A stretch of 64,000 nucleotides of DNA, taken from assembly GCA_948567375.1 (NCBI GenBank), contig OX419758.1, positions 28,091,001-28,155,000 of the forward strand. The letters are read 5' to 3'. A model generated the notes under the pieces. The model worked only from the letters and a program-made list of their open reading frames with translations. It made no database searches and was not told the DNA's origin. Made by a program: the position numbers and the translations under genes. Every line of letters starts with the position of its first letter. Position 1 is the stretch's first letter. Of the stretch, positions 1 to 11,299 are shown one piece after another. Origin of the DNA: Lunularia cruciata. Taxonomy: Eukaryota; Streptophyta; Marchantiopsida; Lunulariales; Lunulariaceae.

Positions 1-139
1 CAAATTGGCAAGAAGAAAGGCATTATTTGGTTGTTTAGAGGATTTGAGGCATAGAGTTGCGGGCTAAGTTTAGGTTGGGCCTAAACTATGAAGGCCAGCT
101 AGTTAAGATGAGCTTTTGGTCATTGTTTGGCAAAAATTG

Positions 140-225
140 CCCACCCTTCTAGATTGTGCGCAACAAGATTTGAACCCCATAACTTTGGTTCCTATACTAG
201 TGCCCTTACCAACTAGTCCACCTTC
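140..225 (-). other. Possible tRNA-derived (SINE-like) head
   Basis: On the minus strand, 220-203 reads like an RNA polymerase III A box (TGGACTAGTTGGTAAGGG) and 177-167 like a B box (GGTTCAAATCT), with about 30 bases between them, as in a tRNA. I could not fold a full acceptor stem or identify an isotype, so this is not called a tRNA gene. It may be a SINE head or chance, and lies in the poorly defined 5' part of C1. Confidence 0.3.
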
Positions 226-879
226 ACTTGTTGTCCTAGTGATTGTTCCATTGATACCTATACACATGTAGCTTTGGCATGGAGAGGCAATTTGATCCCC
301 TTCTTGGTGATCTTCGTAGCTTAAGAAGTAGGTTGACAGTCGTATTATGTAGAATACCAAATGATGTTAGATTCAATCCAATGTTGGCTAATGACTTGGA
401 TAGTTTTCTTGTTTAGATTCCTTGTGATTGGACCTCCTCCATTCTTTACTTCCTATTTGTGCACCATGTTTGTGTGAGATGCCCTAACTTTAAAGTATTG
501 GTGCTTTGGCGTGCTCTTGGTAGTGAAGTTGAAATGATGACCAATTAGACTACTTGTGTTTCTCTTTGGTGAAGCAAGAAATGATAACCTGCAAATTGTG
601 AGAGTGTATGTTGTGACGGTAGGTTATAGATCACCCTTTTCCCTAGTGTAGTTGTCAAAATTAGAGCTACGTTAGTGAGTAGTGTTAAGTTGGTAGTGGT
701 GGCACTTGCTGTTGGCACTTGGTGGTGATCCTTGGTAGAGTACTTGTGGTAGTTATAGTTGTAGTTTGAGTTACATTGTCACAATAGAGTTCTTTGGGGA
801 TTCTAAAGGTGATAGCACTACAATACATAGTGGGTTTACTTGGAGTGGCACTCAGTTTTAACCTGCATCTCAAGTCTTA
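226..879. other. Undefined 5' region of C1
   Basis: No gene, LTR end or repeat is supported here. The stretch precedes the first recognisable gag homology and contains GT-rich, low-complexity sequence around 690-770. It is probably C1 leader or N-terminal gag, but I cannot show that. Confidence 0.3.
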
Positions 880-1158
880 GTGAGGGAGGAGATTGACTCT
901 AATTTGGAGTTTGTTATAGAAACTGATTCAATTGCAAGTACACATGGTGTGTCCGCACCATTGTTGTGGGACATGGATGAGATTTATGGGGCCTGCAAAG
1001 GCCCCAAGCACTACTTTAGTATAGTGGATACCATTGAGTTAGATGACTTTATCCAAGAGTTTGATAGTTGGTGTGATCCATAATAGATGTGAAACTCAAC
1101 TTTGTTCACACCCTTCATGGCATGGAAGCACTTGGAGGGCCCACCAATGGATGACTAT

Positions 1159-1787
1159 TGTAATACCAAGAGCTAGCATATGATCATATGATCTATATGT
1201 GAAATTTATTTTGGTAACATCTAGAATGATATTATACATGATGGTCAAAATAGATCAGATAGAAATATCACCAAAAGAGTACTTCTACTAATAGAGTAGA
1301 AACCAAAATAGACTTGAGAATAACTAGACATATGATTTAAAGATAGAAATTGGTTTGGTAACATCTGGAATGATGTTACACATGATGGACTAAGCAAATC
1401 AGAAAGAAGTATCACCAAAAGGGGACTTCTACTAATAGAGTAGGAACCAAAATATGCCTGAAATCTTTAAAGGCAATTTCAAAGGCCTAAACGGATGAAT
1501 CACGTGATTCTAAGACTCCTACAAGAAGATTCCCTAAAAGATTCCCTCTGGTCAAAACTTGTTTGACCAACCAGATAGGACCTAGACCGACATGTCACCC
1601 ATCCAAGTAAGTAATCCAAGGGTGGAGCTTGCTGCATGTCACCTATCTGTGTGCCTAATCCTATGGTGGAGCTTCCTTGGAGGAGATCCTCTTTGGCTAC
1701 ATAATAAAGAGAAGGTGCTCCTTTGGAGCACCAAATGTTGAGTTGTTATTTGTGTTTTCTCTCTTCTCTTGTCCTTGGAGTATTACA
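1159..1787 (+). repeat. Element A 5' LTR (629 bp)
   Basis: Starts TGTAATACCAAG and ends GAGTATTACA. It is about 108 bp shorter than the 3' LTR because one block (present at about 4017-4124 in the 3' copy) is absent. The two LTRs otherwise align with scattered substitutions, so the insertion is not recent. Confidence 0.9.
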
Positions 1788-1788
1788 A

Positions 1789-1800
1789 TGGTATCAAAGT
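1789..1800 (+). other. Element A primer binding site (Met tRNA type)
   Basis: TGGTATCAAAGT lies one base after the LTR. It resembles TGGTATCAGAGC, the complement of the initiator Met tRNA 3' end, with a few changes. Confidence 0.75.
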
Positions 1801-1933
1801 GAGTGTCTTAGTCCAAGAGAGTGGATCACCCCTTTTGGAAGAGCATAAACTACTGAAATTGAGTAATTTGAGGTGGAGAACATAGAGTAATTGCTAGACT
1901 TAGGAAGGACTTTAGAGAGCGGCCGGGAAGGAT

Positions 1934-2149
1934 GCACCGGGAGGACAATTTCCCGCACCTAGCTTTCTATTCCTAAATCCATTCCACATCAAGGTTATGT
2001 ACATCTAGTGTGAGCAAATGAGAGTATCGCTAGTTTATCACTTTGGCACAAAATTCATGGATAGGGCAATGAACTCACCAAACCCGGTGATTCTACCTGT
2101 GGTGATATATGATAGAGAGTGGGATTTGACAATCTACATTCTATTATGA
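1934..2149 (+). pseudogene. Element A leader ORF1 remnant
   Basis: This matches the 73-codon leader ORF1 of B. Here the start ATG has become AAG (codon GAT at 1934 follows it), and there are stops near 1965 and 2010. The conserved end (PVILPVVIYDREW, then TIYILL) is intact. Function is unknown. Its stop lies a few bases before the ATG of leader ORF2, as in B. Confidence 0.5.
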
Positions 2150-2153
2150 TAAT

Positions 2154-2357
2154 ATGGATGTGAATGTCCCAAATCCTCTTCCTTTCAACACCCAAGTAGA
2201 AATCCGTTATGTAGTGAGACCAAAAGTGATGTTTAGAGATTTTGTGGTTAGGAATTTTGGCAAAGAGTATTATCAACAAGTGATAGCTTCTAAGGTCCCA
2301 ATGGTAGTTTTGATAGTTTTTGTGCTTTCCAGAGTGATCATATTGACTCTGTATTGA
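2154..2357 (+). CDS. Element A leader ORF2, 67 aa, unknown function
   Basis: An intact ATG-started ORF that closely matches the 67-codon ORF at 62346-62143 in B and a decayed one in E. It has a PKVMFRDFVVRNFG core and a hydrophobic C-terminal half. I recognise no named family. The spacing of hydrophobic and FG residues resembles leader ORF1 just upstream, so the two may be an old tandem duplication. It ends at a TGA followed by a second in-frame TAG. Both stops are shared with B, so it looks like a separate small ORF ahead of gag rather than the gag N-terminus. Confidence 0.5.
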   Translation: MDVNVPNPLPFNTQVEIRYVVRPKVMFRDFVVRNFGKEYYQQVIASKVPMVVLIVFVLSRVIILTLY

Positions 2358-2390
2358 AGTAGACATTAGCAATTGAGTGTTGCAAGAACC

Positions 2391-3434
2391 ATGGATCTGC
2401 AATTGCAAGAGCTGGTGCAAGGAATGCAAGGGATGTTGAATGAATTTTGAGAGATTAAGATGACCATGGAGACATTACAAAGTCAAGTGCAAATCCTCAA
2501 GAAGGATCAAGCCATGCAAGGAGAAGAGCCTTCTCAAAACCTAGTACCTGCGATTGAAGTACTTGGAGAGGCACCTATGCCTACAAACCCTATCAACAAT
2601 GAAGCCACATTGCTACTTTCGATGAAGAAGACCTACAACATCAAGCCTTACAAGGGGCAGTGTATGATGGGAGTAGTGGGAAATTGGATCTTGAGAATGA
2701 ATCAATATTTCCGATTGTTCTCAACAGAGATCACGAAGCATGCTGAAGGCGTGTTTGCATGTGGGTACTTGACTGATAAAGCCCTCACATGGTATGATGC
2801 TTGGGAAAGATCCATGTTAGCAAAGAGAAGGGAGGTCACGTGGGCAGCAATGCAAGAAGGATTGTTGAAGAATTTCCAATTAGTGGATTCTTTGCAGATG
2901 GCTTGAACTCGACTATGGAGATTGAGATAAAAGAATAGCATACAAGAGTATATGGAGGTATTTTTGAATCTACAAGTTGCAATAACTGACATGAGTCCAG
3001 CAAAGGCTCTCAACAATTTCAAATGAGGGTTTAAGGAGCGGATTTGCCAAGAAGTCATGGTGCAAAATCCTTGCATGGTATTTGAAGCCATTGCTTGTGC
3101 ACAAAGAATAGCAAGAGCATTGGGTGGAAGTGAAGGAGTAGTTCCACCTCAACATTATTGGGCAGAAATGCCACACATGAATTCACACCGTAGGCACATG
3201 GAGTTCAATGTTGGGGATCAAGTGTGGCTATCGACAACCAACCTCACATTAGTTGGACCTCGTAAGCTCAGACCTCATTTTATTGGGCCTTTCTTGATTC
3301 TTTGTTGCATCGGTGATGTGGCCTATCACCTTGAGCTACCACTACACATGAAGATCCATCAAGTGTTCCATGTTTACCTACTATGTAGATATGCTCCCCG
3401 ATCAGGCCAGGGTCATTCCACACAAGACATTTGA
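2391..3434 (+). pseudogene. Element A gag fused in frame to the integrase C-terminal region
   Basis: The gag start is taken as the ATG at 2391 (MDLQLQELVQGMQGML), matching B. There is an early TGA near 2446 and an open stretch at 2460-2906 carrying the gag core (NWILRMNQYF, ALTWYDAWE). After more stops, 3057-3434 is one open frame that passes from the gag C-terminus (AEMPHM) straight into the integrase C-terminal domain (EFNVGDQVWL, GPFLIL, HQVFHVYLL). The joint is at about 3179-3184, where about 3.2 kb has been lost with a few filler bases and ATG microhomology. The zinc knuckle of the family is lost with the deletion. Not functional as gag because of the stops. Confidence 0.75.
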
Positions 3435-3473
3435 CCTTGTCTGACACTCATTGATGGCATAGAGGAAAATGAA

Positions 3474-3656
3474 GTGGAGCGTATTCTCCAAAAATGCATG
3501 TGTGGTACTTGCCATCCATGGGTGGACTATCTAGTACAGTGGAAAGGTTACCCCCTCTATCAAGCAACATGGGAGCCCGCTGCCAATTTGACGCATGCAC
3601 CAATGTTAGTGCAAGCATTTGAGCAACAATTGCACAACGAGGACGTTGCGTCTTAA
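3474..3656 (+). pseudogene. Element A chromodomain
   Basis: Encodes the C-terminal chromodomain of a chromovirus integrase (ERILQKC, then VDYLVQWKGYPLYQATWEP). Chromodomains bind methylated histone tails and steer integration into heterochromatin. The frame differs from the preceding integrase fragment, which stops at 3434, so the polyprotein is broken. It ends just before the polypurine tract. Confidence 0.8.
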
Positions 3657-3669
3657 AAGGAGGGAGGTC
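3653..3669 (+). other. Element A polypurine tract
   Basis: TAAAAGGAGGGAGGTC sits directly before the 3' LTR and would prime plus-strand DNA. The same purine block precedes the 3' LTR of B (57625-57642, minus strand). Confidence 0.8.
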
Positions 3670-4406
3670 TATAATAACAAGAGCTAGCTATATGATCTAG
3701 ATATGAAATTCCATTTGGTAACATCTAGAATGATATTATACATGATGGTCAAAATAGATCAGATAGAAGTATCACCAAAAGAGTACTTCTACTAATAGAG
3801 CAGAAACCAAAATAGACTTGAGAACCTTAGAACCAATAGCTAGACATATGATTTAAAGATGAGAATTGGTTTGGTAACATCTAGAAGGATGTTAAACATG
3901 ATGGACTAAGCAGATTAGAAAGAGGTATCACCAAAGGGGACTTCTACTAATAGAGTAGGAACCAAAATATGCCCAAAATCTTTAAAGGCAATTTCAAAGG
4001 CCTAAACGGATGAATTAGGTCTCAAAAATGTGCAAACCCCCCCCCCTCCCCAAATGAAGGAAAGGTTGGCCTTTATTCCCCTTGGTTTGTCTCATCAAAA
4101 ACTTTCCAACGGTACGTTACGTGATTCTGAGACTCCTATAGGAAGATTCCTTAAAAGGTTCCTTCCGGTCAAAGCTTGTTTGACCAACCAGATAGGACCT
4201 AGACCGACATGTCACCCATCCAAGTAAGTAATCCAAGGGTGTAGTTTGCCGACATGTCACCTATCTGTGTGCCTAATTCTATGGTGGAGCTTCCTTGGAG
4301 GAGATCCTCTTTGTCTACATAATAAAGAGAAGGTGCTCCTTTGGGGCACCAAATGTTGAGTGTGTAATTTGTATTTTCTCTCTTCTCTTGTCCTCAGAGT
4401 ATTACA
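3670..4406 (+). repeat. Element A 3' LTR (737 bp)
   Basis: Homologous to 1159-1787 but with the full-length middle, including a C-rich run at about 4037. Its first bases read TATAAT instead of TGTAAT, a mutated terminus. It contains two imperfect tandem copies, each about 156 bp, of the block carrying ATTAGTAGAAGT, as do the B LTRs. Confidence 0.9.
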
Positions 4407-5799
4407 ACTATCATGAGTTTAAGAGAGCTCATTTGGAGGAAATTGAGCTATGGAGATGATATTGGTCTCCAAACTACATCTCATCACTTTAGGCTTGGTT
4501 GCTAGGGGTATATTAGTAGTACCCCTGAGTTCTAGCTCTAGTAGCATTGGTGGATCTAGCGGAGGTGTACTAGTTAGAGATGATGCTACTACAAGTGGGG
4601 GCACCATTATAAGAGGTGGTGTAGTATCAAGATTTAACACCATGGTGGAGTTCTTCCAATGATTGAGGCAAAACTACCAAGGAGTGTAGATTGACAAGTT
4701 GAGGAGCTTGTAGGAGTTCCACGAGAAGGTTCTAAAGAGCCTATGCAAGGGACATACTTGCATGAGATGGCTAATCAGTTTCACTCAGGGAATTATTGTA
4801 GCTCACGCAATCTAGTTTTGGCATGGGATCTTGGACAAGGAGTTGCAATGTAGTAGATGATGCTATATTTTTATATGCTACTTCACCTACTTTGGTAGTG
4901 GTTTTTAGTTTAATTGAGCAGATTGAGATCAACATGCTGGAGGAGAGAGTGGGTACATCTATAGTTGGTAAGGAGACCTCATCCATAGCTAGAGTGCAGC
5001 AAAGTCCAACATGCCATGTTAGCTTCCAAGGATATATTGGACAGCCTAGATCTTATGGAGCAAGTGGAGGGCCTTGTGTAGTTAGACGGTTACCTTCATT
5101 TTCAGGTTAGCAGCAACTAGTGAGTGGTGGTGTTGCTTGTTGGACTTGTAGTGGACCTCACCACAAGGAGAGTGCACTCCAGGCAATGGACATGATAACT
5201 TTGGTGCATCACAACCAATGCAAAGACATTGTGACCATTGCCACACATTTGGTCATACTAATGATCGATGATTTGATCTTAAGAGCTATAAAATGGTAGG
5301 GCTGCAATAGCAAGTGGTAGAGGAGCTCCAAGTCATGGAGGATGAGGTGGTAGAGGATCCACACCTAATAGGGTGCAACACCTACCCTTTCTTTTGATAT
5401 AGCTATGGCTACTTGGATTGAGTAGTTGGAGTAAAGGTTGGCTAGCATAATCATAGCTTAGAGGAGATCGGATTTGGATGTTGAGGCTTCCATCTCTTAT
5501 GTTGGTGATAGAAACATCTTGGACTTTATGTGCAGATTAGCACAAGTAGATACATATGTCATATTGACTAGGAATGCAATACATTCTCCAAAGCCTAGAG
5601 GAGCATCAATGGAGTTTGACCCACTAAAGGAGAGGCTAGTAGATAGGTAAGACTCCCCTAGTGTTTCACACTCTCTAAGGCACTACAAATGATATTCATG
5701 GCTCCTAAACGTCTTAGTGCATGTGTAGAAGATAGTGATGGAGTGCATGATAGACTAGATGCTAGTCAGCCATCTACTACTACATAGATTAAGTCTAAC

Positions 5800-6643
5800 T
5801 TGATGTTTGAGGTGTCTCATTTGATTATGCACTTCCCTTTATTCTCAACTAGTGCATGTTTATATTGGGAGTTCACCCAACTCCAATATTCTGGTTGGCT
5901 ACCACACTTTATGAGAGTAAGGATGATGTGGTTCTTGCTACTAGAGCAGAGGTGGTTGATAGTGGAACTGACTTGGTTGAGGAGCATGGGATCCACTTAG
6001 TGACCAATGGTTTATGATAAGTAGTAGCAACTAGATTGGAGGAGTTACCAACTAGAGTTGCCTTTGAGCAAGTACAATTCACACCTAAAGTTGTCCTATT
6101 GAATAACTAGAGGGGGATTTTCCATATGTTGGGACCTTCAAGGAAGCTCTATACACCACAAAAGGTCTTATTAGACTTTTTTGCATAACCACTTATGTTG
6201 GGGAAGGTTGTAAGTTTTGGTTTGGAGCTACGCAAGACCGATGTAGAGAGGTGTCCATTTCAGATCCAAATATCTCTAGGGAGTAACTCTACACAATATA
6301 TCATATATAGAGAGCTTCTTATCTAGATTCAGCATGGTCATCTGACTGTTAGCTTTGTGATGAGGCTCAAGCCATTGTGACAATAATAGAGTCATATGAT
6401 GTTGGTGGTGGAGTAGTATTATACTCTATGGGTTTCACTATTGACTATTGGGAGGAGAAAACCTCCTATATACCAGGTTGGCAATTAGATGAGGAACGAC
6501 TATGTTGCCTACCAATGCATTTTAGTAGTGGTAATTTTGGCTCACTACAGTCAAGGACTATGGCATCATTTTCAACTTTTAGTGGTTTTGTTACTTAGCC
6601 TAATGACTTATTGGAGTGGAGTGCCCATGTAGAGGATGCTCTA
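5800..6643 (+). pseudogene. C1 protease and following linker, broken
   Basis: Remnant of the retroviral-type aspartic protease that cuts gag-pol. Near 6160-6200 the frame reads VLLDFFA-stop-PLMLGK, where a working enzyme would have an LLDSGA-type site, so the catalytic glycine context is lost. Downstream, 6395-6590 is readable (VLYSMGF, DYWEEKTSYIPGWQ) and is the stretch between protease and methyltransferase. The sequence is cut at 6643 by D and resumes at 17641. Confidence 0.45.
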
Positions 6644-8777
6644 TGTAATACCCACATTTTTGTCTTTTTCTTATTGTTGAAGAAGTGTACAAATGAAGTT
6701 GTATTGAGCCTGTATGGCATCAGAAGGTGAAGAATGGTGTCTTTGGTTTGTAACCCACGGTAAAGTGACTTTGTGTCAGAAGACGAGGTACTTGGATTGG
6801 TCTTGTTAGCATTCAACCTGAAGTAAGGAAACTTTGGCTTGGGGTGCTCAACTCAAGGCGAGGACAGTGTAACAACTTTCCTTTGGGCTTGAATAGTCAA
6901 GAAGGTACCGCACATAACAACAGTTGGCCTATGAGTTGGGGGGGGGGGGGAATTGATAGTGATAGGACCATGCAAGAGGTGTGATTTCTTGGTAGGAACT
7001 CAAAGTGAAGAAAGATAGAGGAGGCATGCCATTGTAAAATTTGGGATAGAGATGAAGAGATGACAAGTAATTTCCCATCACCATTAAGGAGTCGTCTTGA
7101 GGGAGATCACACTTGTCCATTGAGAGGAAGTCAGGAGAGTTAGTCCAGAAGTTAGTTAAAAGAGTAGTCACCAACCCAAAGTGGAGGAGAGTAAGATGGG
7201 CGGTGGAAAGAAGAACTCGGAATTTGTAGTGAGAAATGATGCAACTTGGAGATTAGATGTGATTGCAAGAATCACAGCTCTGACAAAGAGAGTTGACAAT
7301 GAGATATAGAGAGGAAGAAAGATTAAGGGAGTTACTTCGTAATCTAGAAGAGAAGATGGTTCAGAAGGAGAAGGAGAAGGAGAAGGAGACTATGAAAGCC
7401 AAATTTGAGGCATAACTAGCAATGTATAGGGAAGATTGGTAGGCGGATCAAGAACAGGAGAGGAGGATGAGGCTCAAGCCATTGAAGGAGATTGTAGTAA
7501 AGATGAACGCAATGTTGAGTACAAAAGCCAGTGTGAAGATTAAAGAAACGAGATTGCATGAGTTAAGGTTGTTGGTGCAAGAGACAAGGAGAAGAAATAC
7601 AAAGGATAAAGATTTGAATGCTTTGCTGATTAGTCTCAGAACTCATGTAGATAGGAAGATATTGGAAGTGGAAGACAACATCACAATTAGATTAGATTTA
7701 GTTAAGTTAGAGATAGATAAACTTTGGAAGGATGTAAGAGCAGAGCCCAAAGTAGATGAGATAGGAATACATATATCTTTGGAGTTACCATTGGAGATAT
7801 TAGAGAAGAGTGGGTCGGAGGATAAAGAATGAGAAAGGTTACTTATGACAGAAATTGCAGATCAGGAAGAAGTATTAGAATTGGTAGAAGAATTAGTAGT
7901 CGTAAAACCTAAGGATAGAGTAGTATGTGATGTTACTTTGGGTTTAGAAGCCGAGGAAGAAGTAAACATTGGATCAGAGTAGTAATAGTTTTGAGATTTG
8001 AAGAGTCAAATATGAAGAAGTGCATTGTTAGTTTGGATTTGCAGGTAGGAAGAGTTGTTAAGAAATGGTATTTTTGTTAGTAACTATCAAGTGCTCTACT
8101 ATTTAAAGGAGGGATTCGCAATTTATGTTGTTCAATGCTCATAATTTTTGAGAATAGATAAAGCAAAGTGCTGATTTTAGTGCTCATTGCTTGAGCTTAA
8201 TTCCAAGTATCAACGTTGTGTGTGTATTTGTGAGTGTTGGGAGAATTTCAAAGTGCAAATCAATGTGCTTGTTGGATGTTGGATTCTGCCGCCTTGATCT
8301 TCATTTTATGTGTTTGATCCTGAGTGAAGTGCAATCAGAGCAATGCCTTGATAGATCTAAGAAGAATTGTAGTGTTGGTAGTATTCTATAGTTGTGAGTG
8401 CAATGTAGTGCTGATGTGAAGCAATTTTGATCAAGGAAATTATGCCTTTAGTGGAGGGGTGGAACATAATTCTGAGGTAAAGTTGTTTTGTAGTGAAGTG
8501 TCATTTCTGGGAGAGACTGAATCATCACAATCAAGATTGTTTGGAAAGATTTGATGGAGTTGTGATTAAGAGTGACAAATTGTTGTGATGAGACTGCAAG
8601 TCAGTGCTTGTTACACTCTTTTGGGTGTAGTTTCTACTTGAGAGATTAAAGACAAAACCAAGAAGAATTACTTGTTATTGTTTGACTTTGTATTTGAGCA
8701 ATTCTAAATTGTATCTCTATGGGAACAAACTTTACTTATTTGATTACCACAAAAGTGATATTTGTTGGGTTGTCACA
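6644..8777 (+). repeat. Element D 5' LTR (about 2134 bp)
   Basis: Starts TGTAATACCCAC and ends GGGTTGTCACA. It is homologous throughout to 15499-17640 and to both ends of the 3.87-kb LTR at 29240-33105. A TATA-like ACTATTTAAAGG lies at 8099-8110. It has a 12-13 base G run at about 6939 and contains the LTR-encoded coiled-coil ORF at 7467-7832. Confidence 0.88.
7467..7832 (+). CDS. LTR-encoded coiled-coil ORF, 121 aa (5' LTR of D)
   Basis: An open frame lying wholly inside the D 5' LTR. The protein is rich in Lys, Glu, Arg and Leu with heptad-like spacing (KDLNALLISLRT, ILEVEDNITIRLDLVKLEIDKLWKDV) and is probably a coiled coil. The frame extends upstream but is closed by a TAG just before the first ATG. 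In the 3' LTR the same frame is open for longer. I recognise no named family. The longer relative in the solo LTR at 29240-33105 shows that this is the C-terminal part of a bigger protein. Confidence 0.45.
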   Translation: MRLKPLKEIVVKMNAMLSTKASVKIKETRLHELRLLVQETRRRNTKDKDLNALLISLRTHVDRKILEVEDNITIRLDLVKLEIDKLWKDVRAEPKVDEIGIHISLELPLEILEKSGSEDKE

Positions 8778-8784
8778 TGATTTT

Positions 8785-8803
8785 TGGCACCAATGTCGGG
8801 GAT
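8785..8803 (+). other. Element D primer binding site (Asp tRNA-like)
   Basis: TGGCACCAATGTCGGGGAT, 7 bases after the LTR, resembles TGGCGCCGTTGCCGGGGA, the complement of the plant Asp tRNA 3' end, with several mismatches. Tat/Athila-type elements commonly use that primer. Confidence 0.65.
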
Positions 8804-8865
8804 ACAAATCTCAAAAGTCAAAGAATACAAAGTCAATTTTTAAATTGGGTGTCAAAGCAATATGA

Positions 8866-10680
8866 ATGTCTGCACTAAGAGAACAACAGGAAGAAAGAGT
8901 TTGAAGATGAATGTTGCATCATGAAGAAGATAAACACCAGAAGATCCAATCTACTTTTGACAAAACTGAATAGGAGGAGTTGGACTTTCAACTTCTTCAC
9001 AAAGTGCAAGAAGCCTTGCAAGATCTTGAACAAAAGAAACACAAAGGCAATGGTAGTGCTATTTCTCATCTCAAGTCAAATTTATAAAGGAATTCTTTTG
9101 GGAAAAGATAGCACAAATACTAACAAAAGAAGAGTGTCAACATCTTTTACGCACAATTCCTTGATTGTCTCAAAGGGATTTTGAAGAACACTCCAAAGTG
9201 TTGAGCCTCTTTCTTCTACTTGGGTTGAAGTCGACATAATCAAAGAGGAAGTAATTGTCAAAGAAGACCTGACGTTGAACTTAATTAATTGGAATCCCAA
9301 GGCTATCAATACAGCGTCAATACCAGTCAGTTCCTTGGCTCCATCAAGTTCAACTTTACCATAGCCGATTCCACCAAGCCAAACAATGACTTTGCTACCT
9401 ATCACCTAATACGCATATCAAAAGTACAAGGAGATAGAACAAGACAAAGATCCCAATGAATTCATCAAAGAATTTGAAGTTATTTCCTTTGCTAATAAGG
9501 AACATGACTCAACGGATTGCCTAAGACTTTTCCCAAGTCTGCTCTGAAAGAAGGCTTGAAGTTGGTATACTCATGTAACCCAGAAGGGGTTACAAGCGGA
9601 TTGTGTAGACTTTAGAAACAATTTCTTGGAACAATTCCGGGAACTTGATTATGACATGAGTGTCTTTGCGGCACTCAATGACTTGGATAGAGGCAAGAAG
9701 GAGAAGGTGAGGGACTACTCTGAGCAGTTCATGGCACTCTTGAACCAAGTTCCAGAGCAATTGGGTGTGGTGGGTTACTCCAATGCCCAAGCCATTACCC
9801 GCTTCTTGGGAGGAATTTCACCAAAGATTTGGATCTTTGCCAGGGAGAGGAATGTAACTTCCTTGGATAAGGTACTCAAACACGCTGCCCATTATGAGGC
9901 AGCTCACTCTCACTCTGCCGGTAATCAATGAAATTGGGAGAAGAAAGGCAAGAAGCCCATAAGAAGAGCTTCTTGTAGTACATCCCCTTCTTTGGAATCC
10001 GGAGAAGAATAAAAGCCAAGAAGAATACAAAGACGTGGAGGCAAGAAACCATTGACCTAGTGAATAGTGCACATAAGGTGAACAACAAGCTAGATGCTCT
10101 TATAAAAGAGTTTTTGGATTTTAAGATCCAGATGATTGGGGCGAAGGACCAAAGAAAGCCTCCATCATTTGGTAGATCCAACATATGGTGCACCCTATGT
10201 GGCAAGTCAGGCCATGCAAATATAGAATGCAATACTCGTAATGCATTTCCAATGTAGCATATTGATTGGGTTCTGGGATAGAACTAGGAAGAGGAAGAGG
10301 AGGCGGGGTACCAAACTCAAGAAGTATTGCCTTAGGTGAGCACATCGTACCAAGGTCCAAGATACGGACCAAGGGAGTATAAATCCAATGCTCTCCCACG
10401 AAGACCTCCGATGAGCAAGCAAAACCAACCTCAGAATGTTGCACCCAAAGCATGTAAAAATTGTGGCTTGATGGGACATTGGTCTCCAAACTCTCCGGAG
10501 CCAAGATGGAAAGTTGGGTATGTTCTCTTATGTGGGAATTGTAAAGGATCAGGTCATACGGGCAACCAATGCTCTCATCTCCCAAACCCAAAGCAGCATG
10601 TGAAAATATGTACAAACCCCAGACAAGCGTGTTGCGCTTCATGCAAAAGGAGATACAAATGTAAATTGTATAACACTTGA
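8866..10680 (+). pseudogene. Element D gag with several zinc knuckles
   Basis: Broken capsid gene. The likely start is the ATG at 8866 (MSALREQQEER), followed by a coiled-coil-like N-terminus. A readable core lies at 9626-9931 (QFRELDYDM, VRDYSEQFMALLNQVPE), typical of retrotransposon gag. A frameshift follows near 9932-10010. The next open stretches share one frame: 10060-10257 with the knuckle CTLCGKSGHANIEC, and 10336-10680 with CKNCGLMGHW, CGNCKGSGHTGNQC and a CASC motif. Three or more knuckles is more than usual. Not functional. Confidence 0.7.
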
Positions 10681-11299
10681 GGAGGAGAGACCTCAAGAAG
10701 GGAGCCCAATCTCTGAAGGTGAATGGCCAGACCTCAAAATTTTGAAGGTTGAGAAACATGCAAGTAAGAAGATGCATGATCTCAAGGAACTAAGTACGAA
10801 CTCTTTGTCCTCATAGAAGGCAAAGAGACTGCGCTCAAAGTCAATCCTTTCTGCCAAGGAGGAAAAGATTCTAGCAAAAGCTAAAGCTAAAGCTTTGCAA
10901 AAAGAACTCAAGGAAGCAATACTCAGAACTTGGGAGATGAGTTTGGAGGAGGAGATGAAGATGAAGCCTCCAATTTTTAGGCAAACATCAGATCCAAAGT
11001 GAAGGATTTGATCCAAGCCAAGGTAGGCCAACCCAAGTAACCCCAAATTAAGACCACTAGTACTCCAATCACCATCATGAAGCGCCCCAAAGTCAAATTT
11101 GAACATGGTGAGACTTTGAACCCAAAGACAAAAGCAAAGAAGGTGAAATTGGGGGGAGTACCTCAATACAATATTGTAGCGGATTGGCATCCACAAGTGC
11201 GAATGTCACATTCAAGCAATTGTGGGAAGACAATAAGTTGTATAAGAAGCAGCTAAATTCCACCCTCAAGAAAGTAAGAGTGATGTCTAAACAAGATCT

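Larger units (their letters stand above)
1159..4406 (+). mobile_element. Element A: internally deleted Ty3/gypsy chromovirus, 5-bp duplication ACTAT
   Basis: It is bounded by related LTRs and by ACTAT at both 1154-1158 and 4407-4411. It belongs to the same family as B and E: the LTR, leader ORFs, gag, integrase tail and chromodomain all match. About 3.2 kb between the end of gag and the integrase C-terminus is missing relative to B, including protease, RT, RNase H and the integrase core. It could therefore move only with proteins supplied by a relative. It is inserted in the gag of C1. Confidence 0.9.
880..5320 (+). pseudogene. C1 gag, broken, split by element A
   Basis: This is remnant capsid protein (gag) coding sequence of C1, which would form the retrotransposon particle and bind its RNA. 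Bases 880-1083 encode a readable stretch ending ELDDFIQEFDSWCDP. The frame continues with stops to GPPMDDY at 1158, is interrupted by A, and resumes at 4407 with an EFKRAH segment. Two zinc knuckles follow. One, near 5138-5176 (CWTCSGPHHK), lacks its last Cys. The other, near 5228-5272 (CDHCHTFGHTNDR), has its last Cys codon changed to TGA. Between them and the N-terminus lies a Ser/Gly/Val-rich linker. Numerous stops and frame changes make it non-functional. No start codon can be assigned. Confidence 0.55.

Noticed and set aside
4450-4662. Separate Ser/Gly-rich gene
   Set aside because: It lies directly after the A insertion site and continues the C1 gag, so it is the gag linker.
6939-6951. 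G run as a G-quadruplex signal
   Set aside because: A single homopolymer of 12-13 G in a decayed LTR, absent from the sister LTR; slippage is the simplest explanation.
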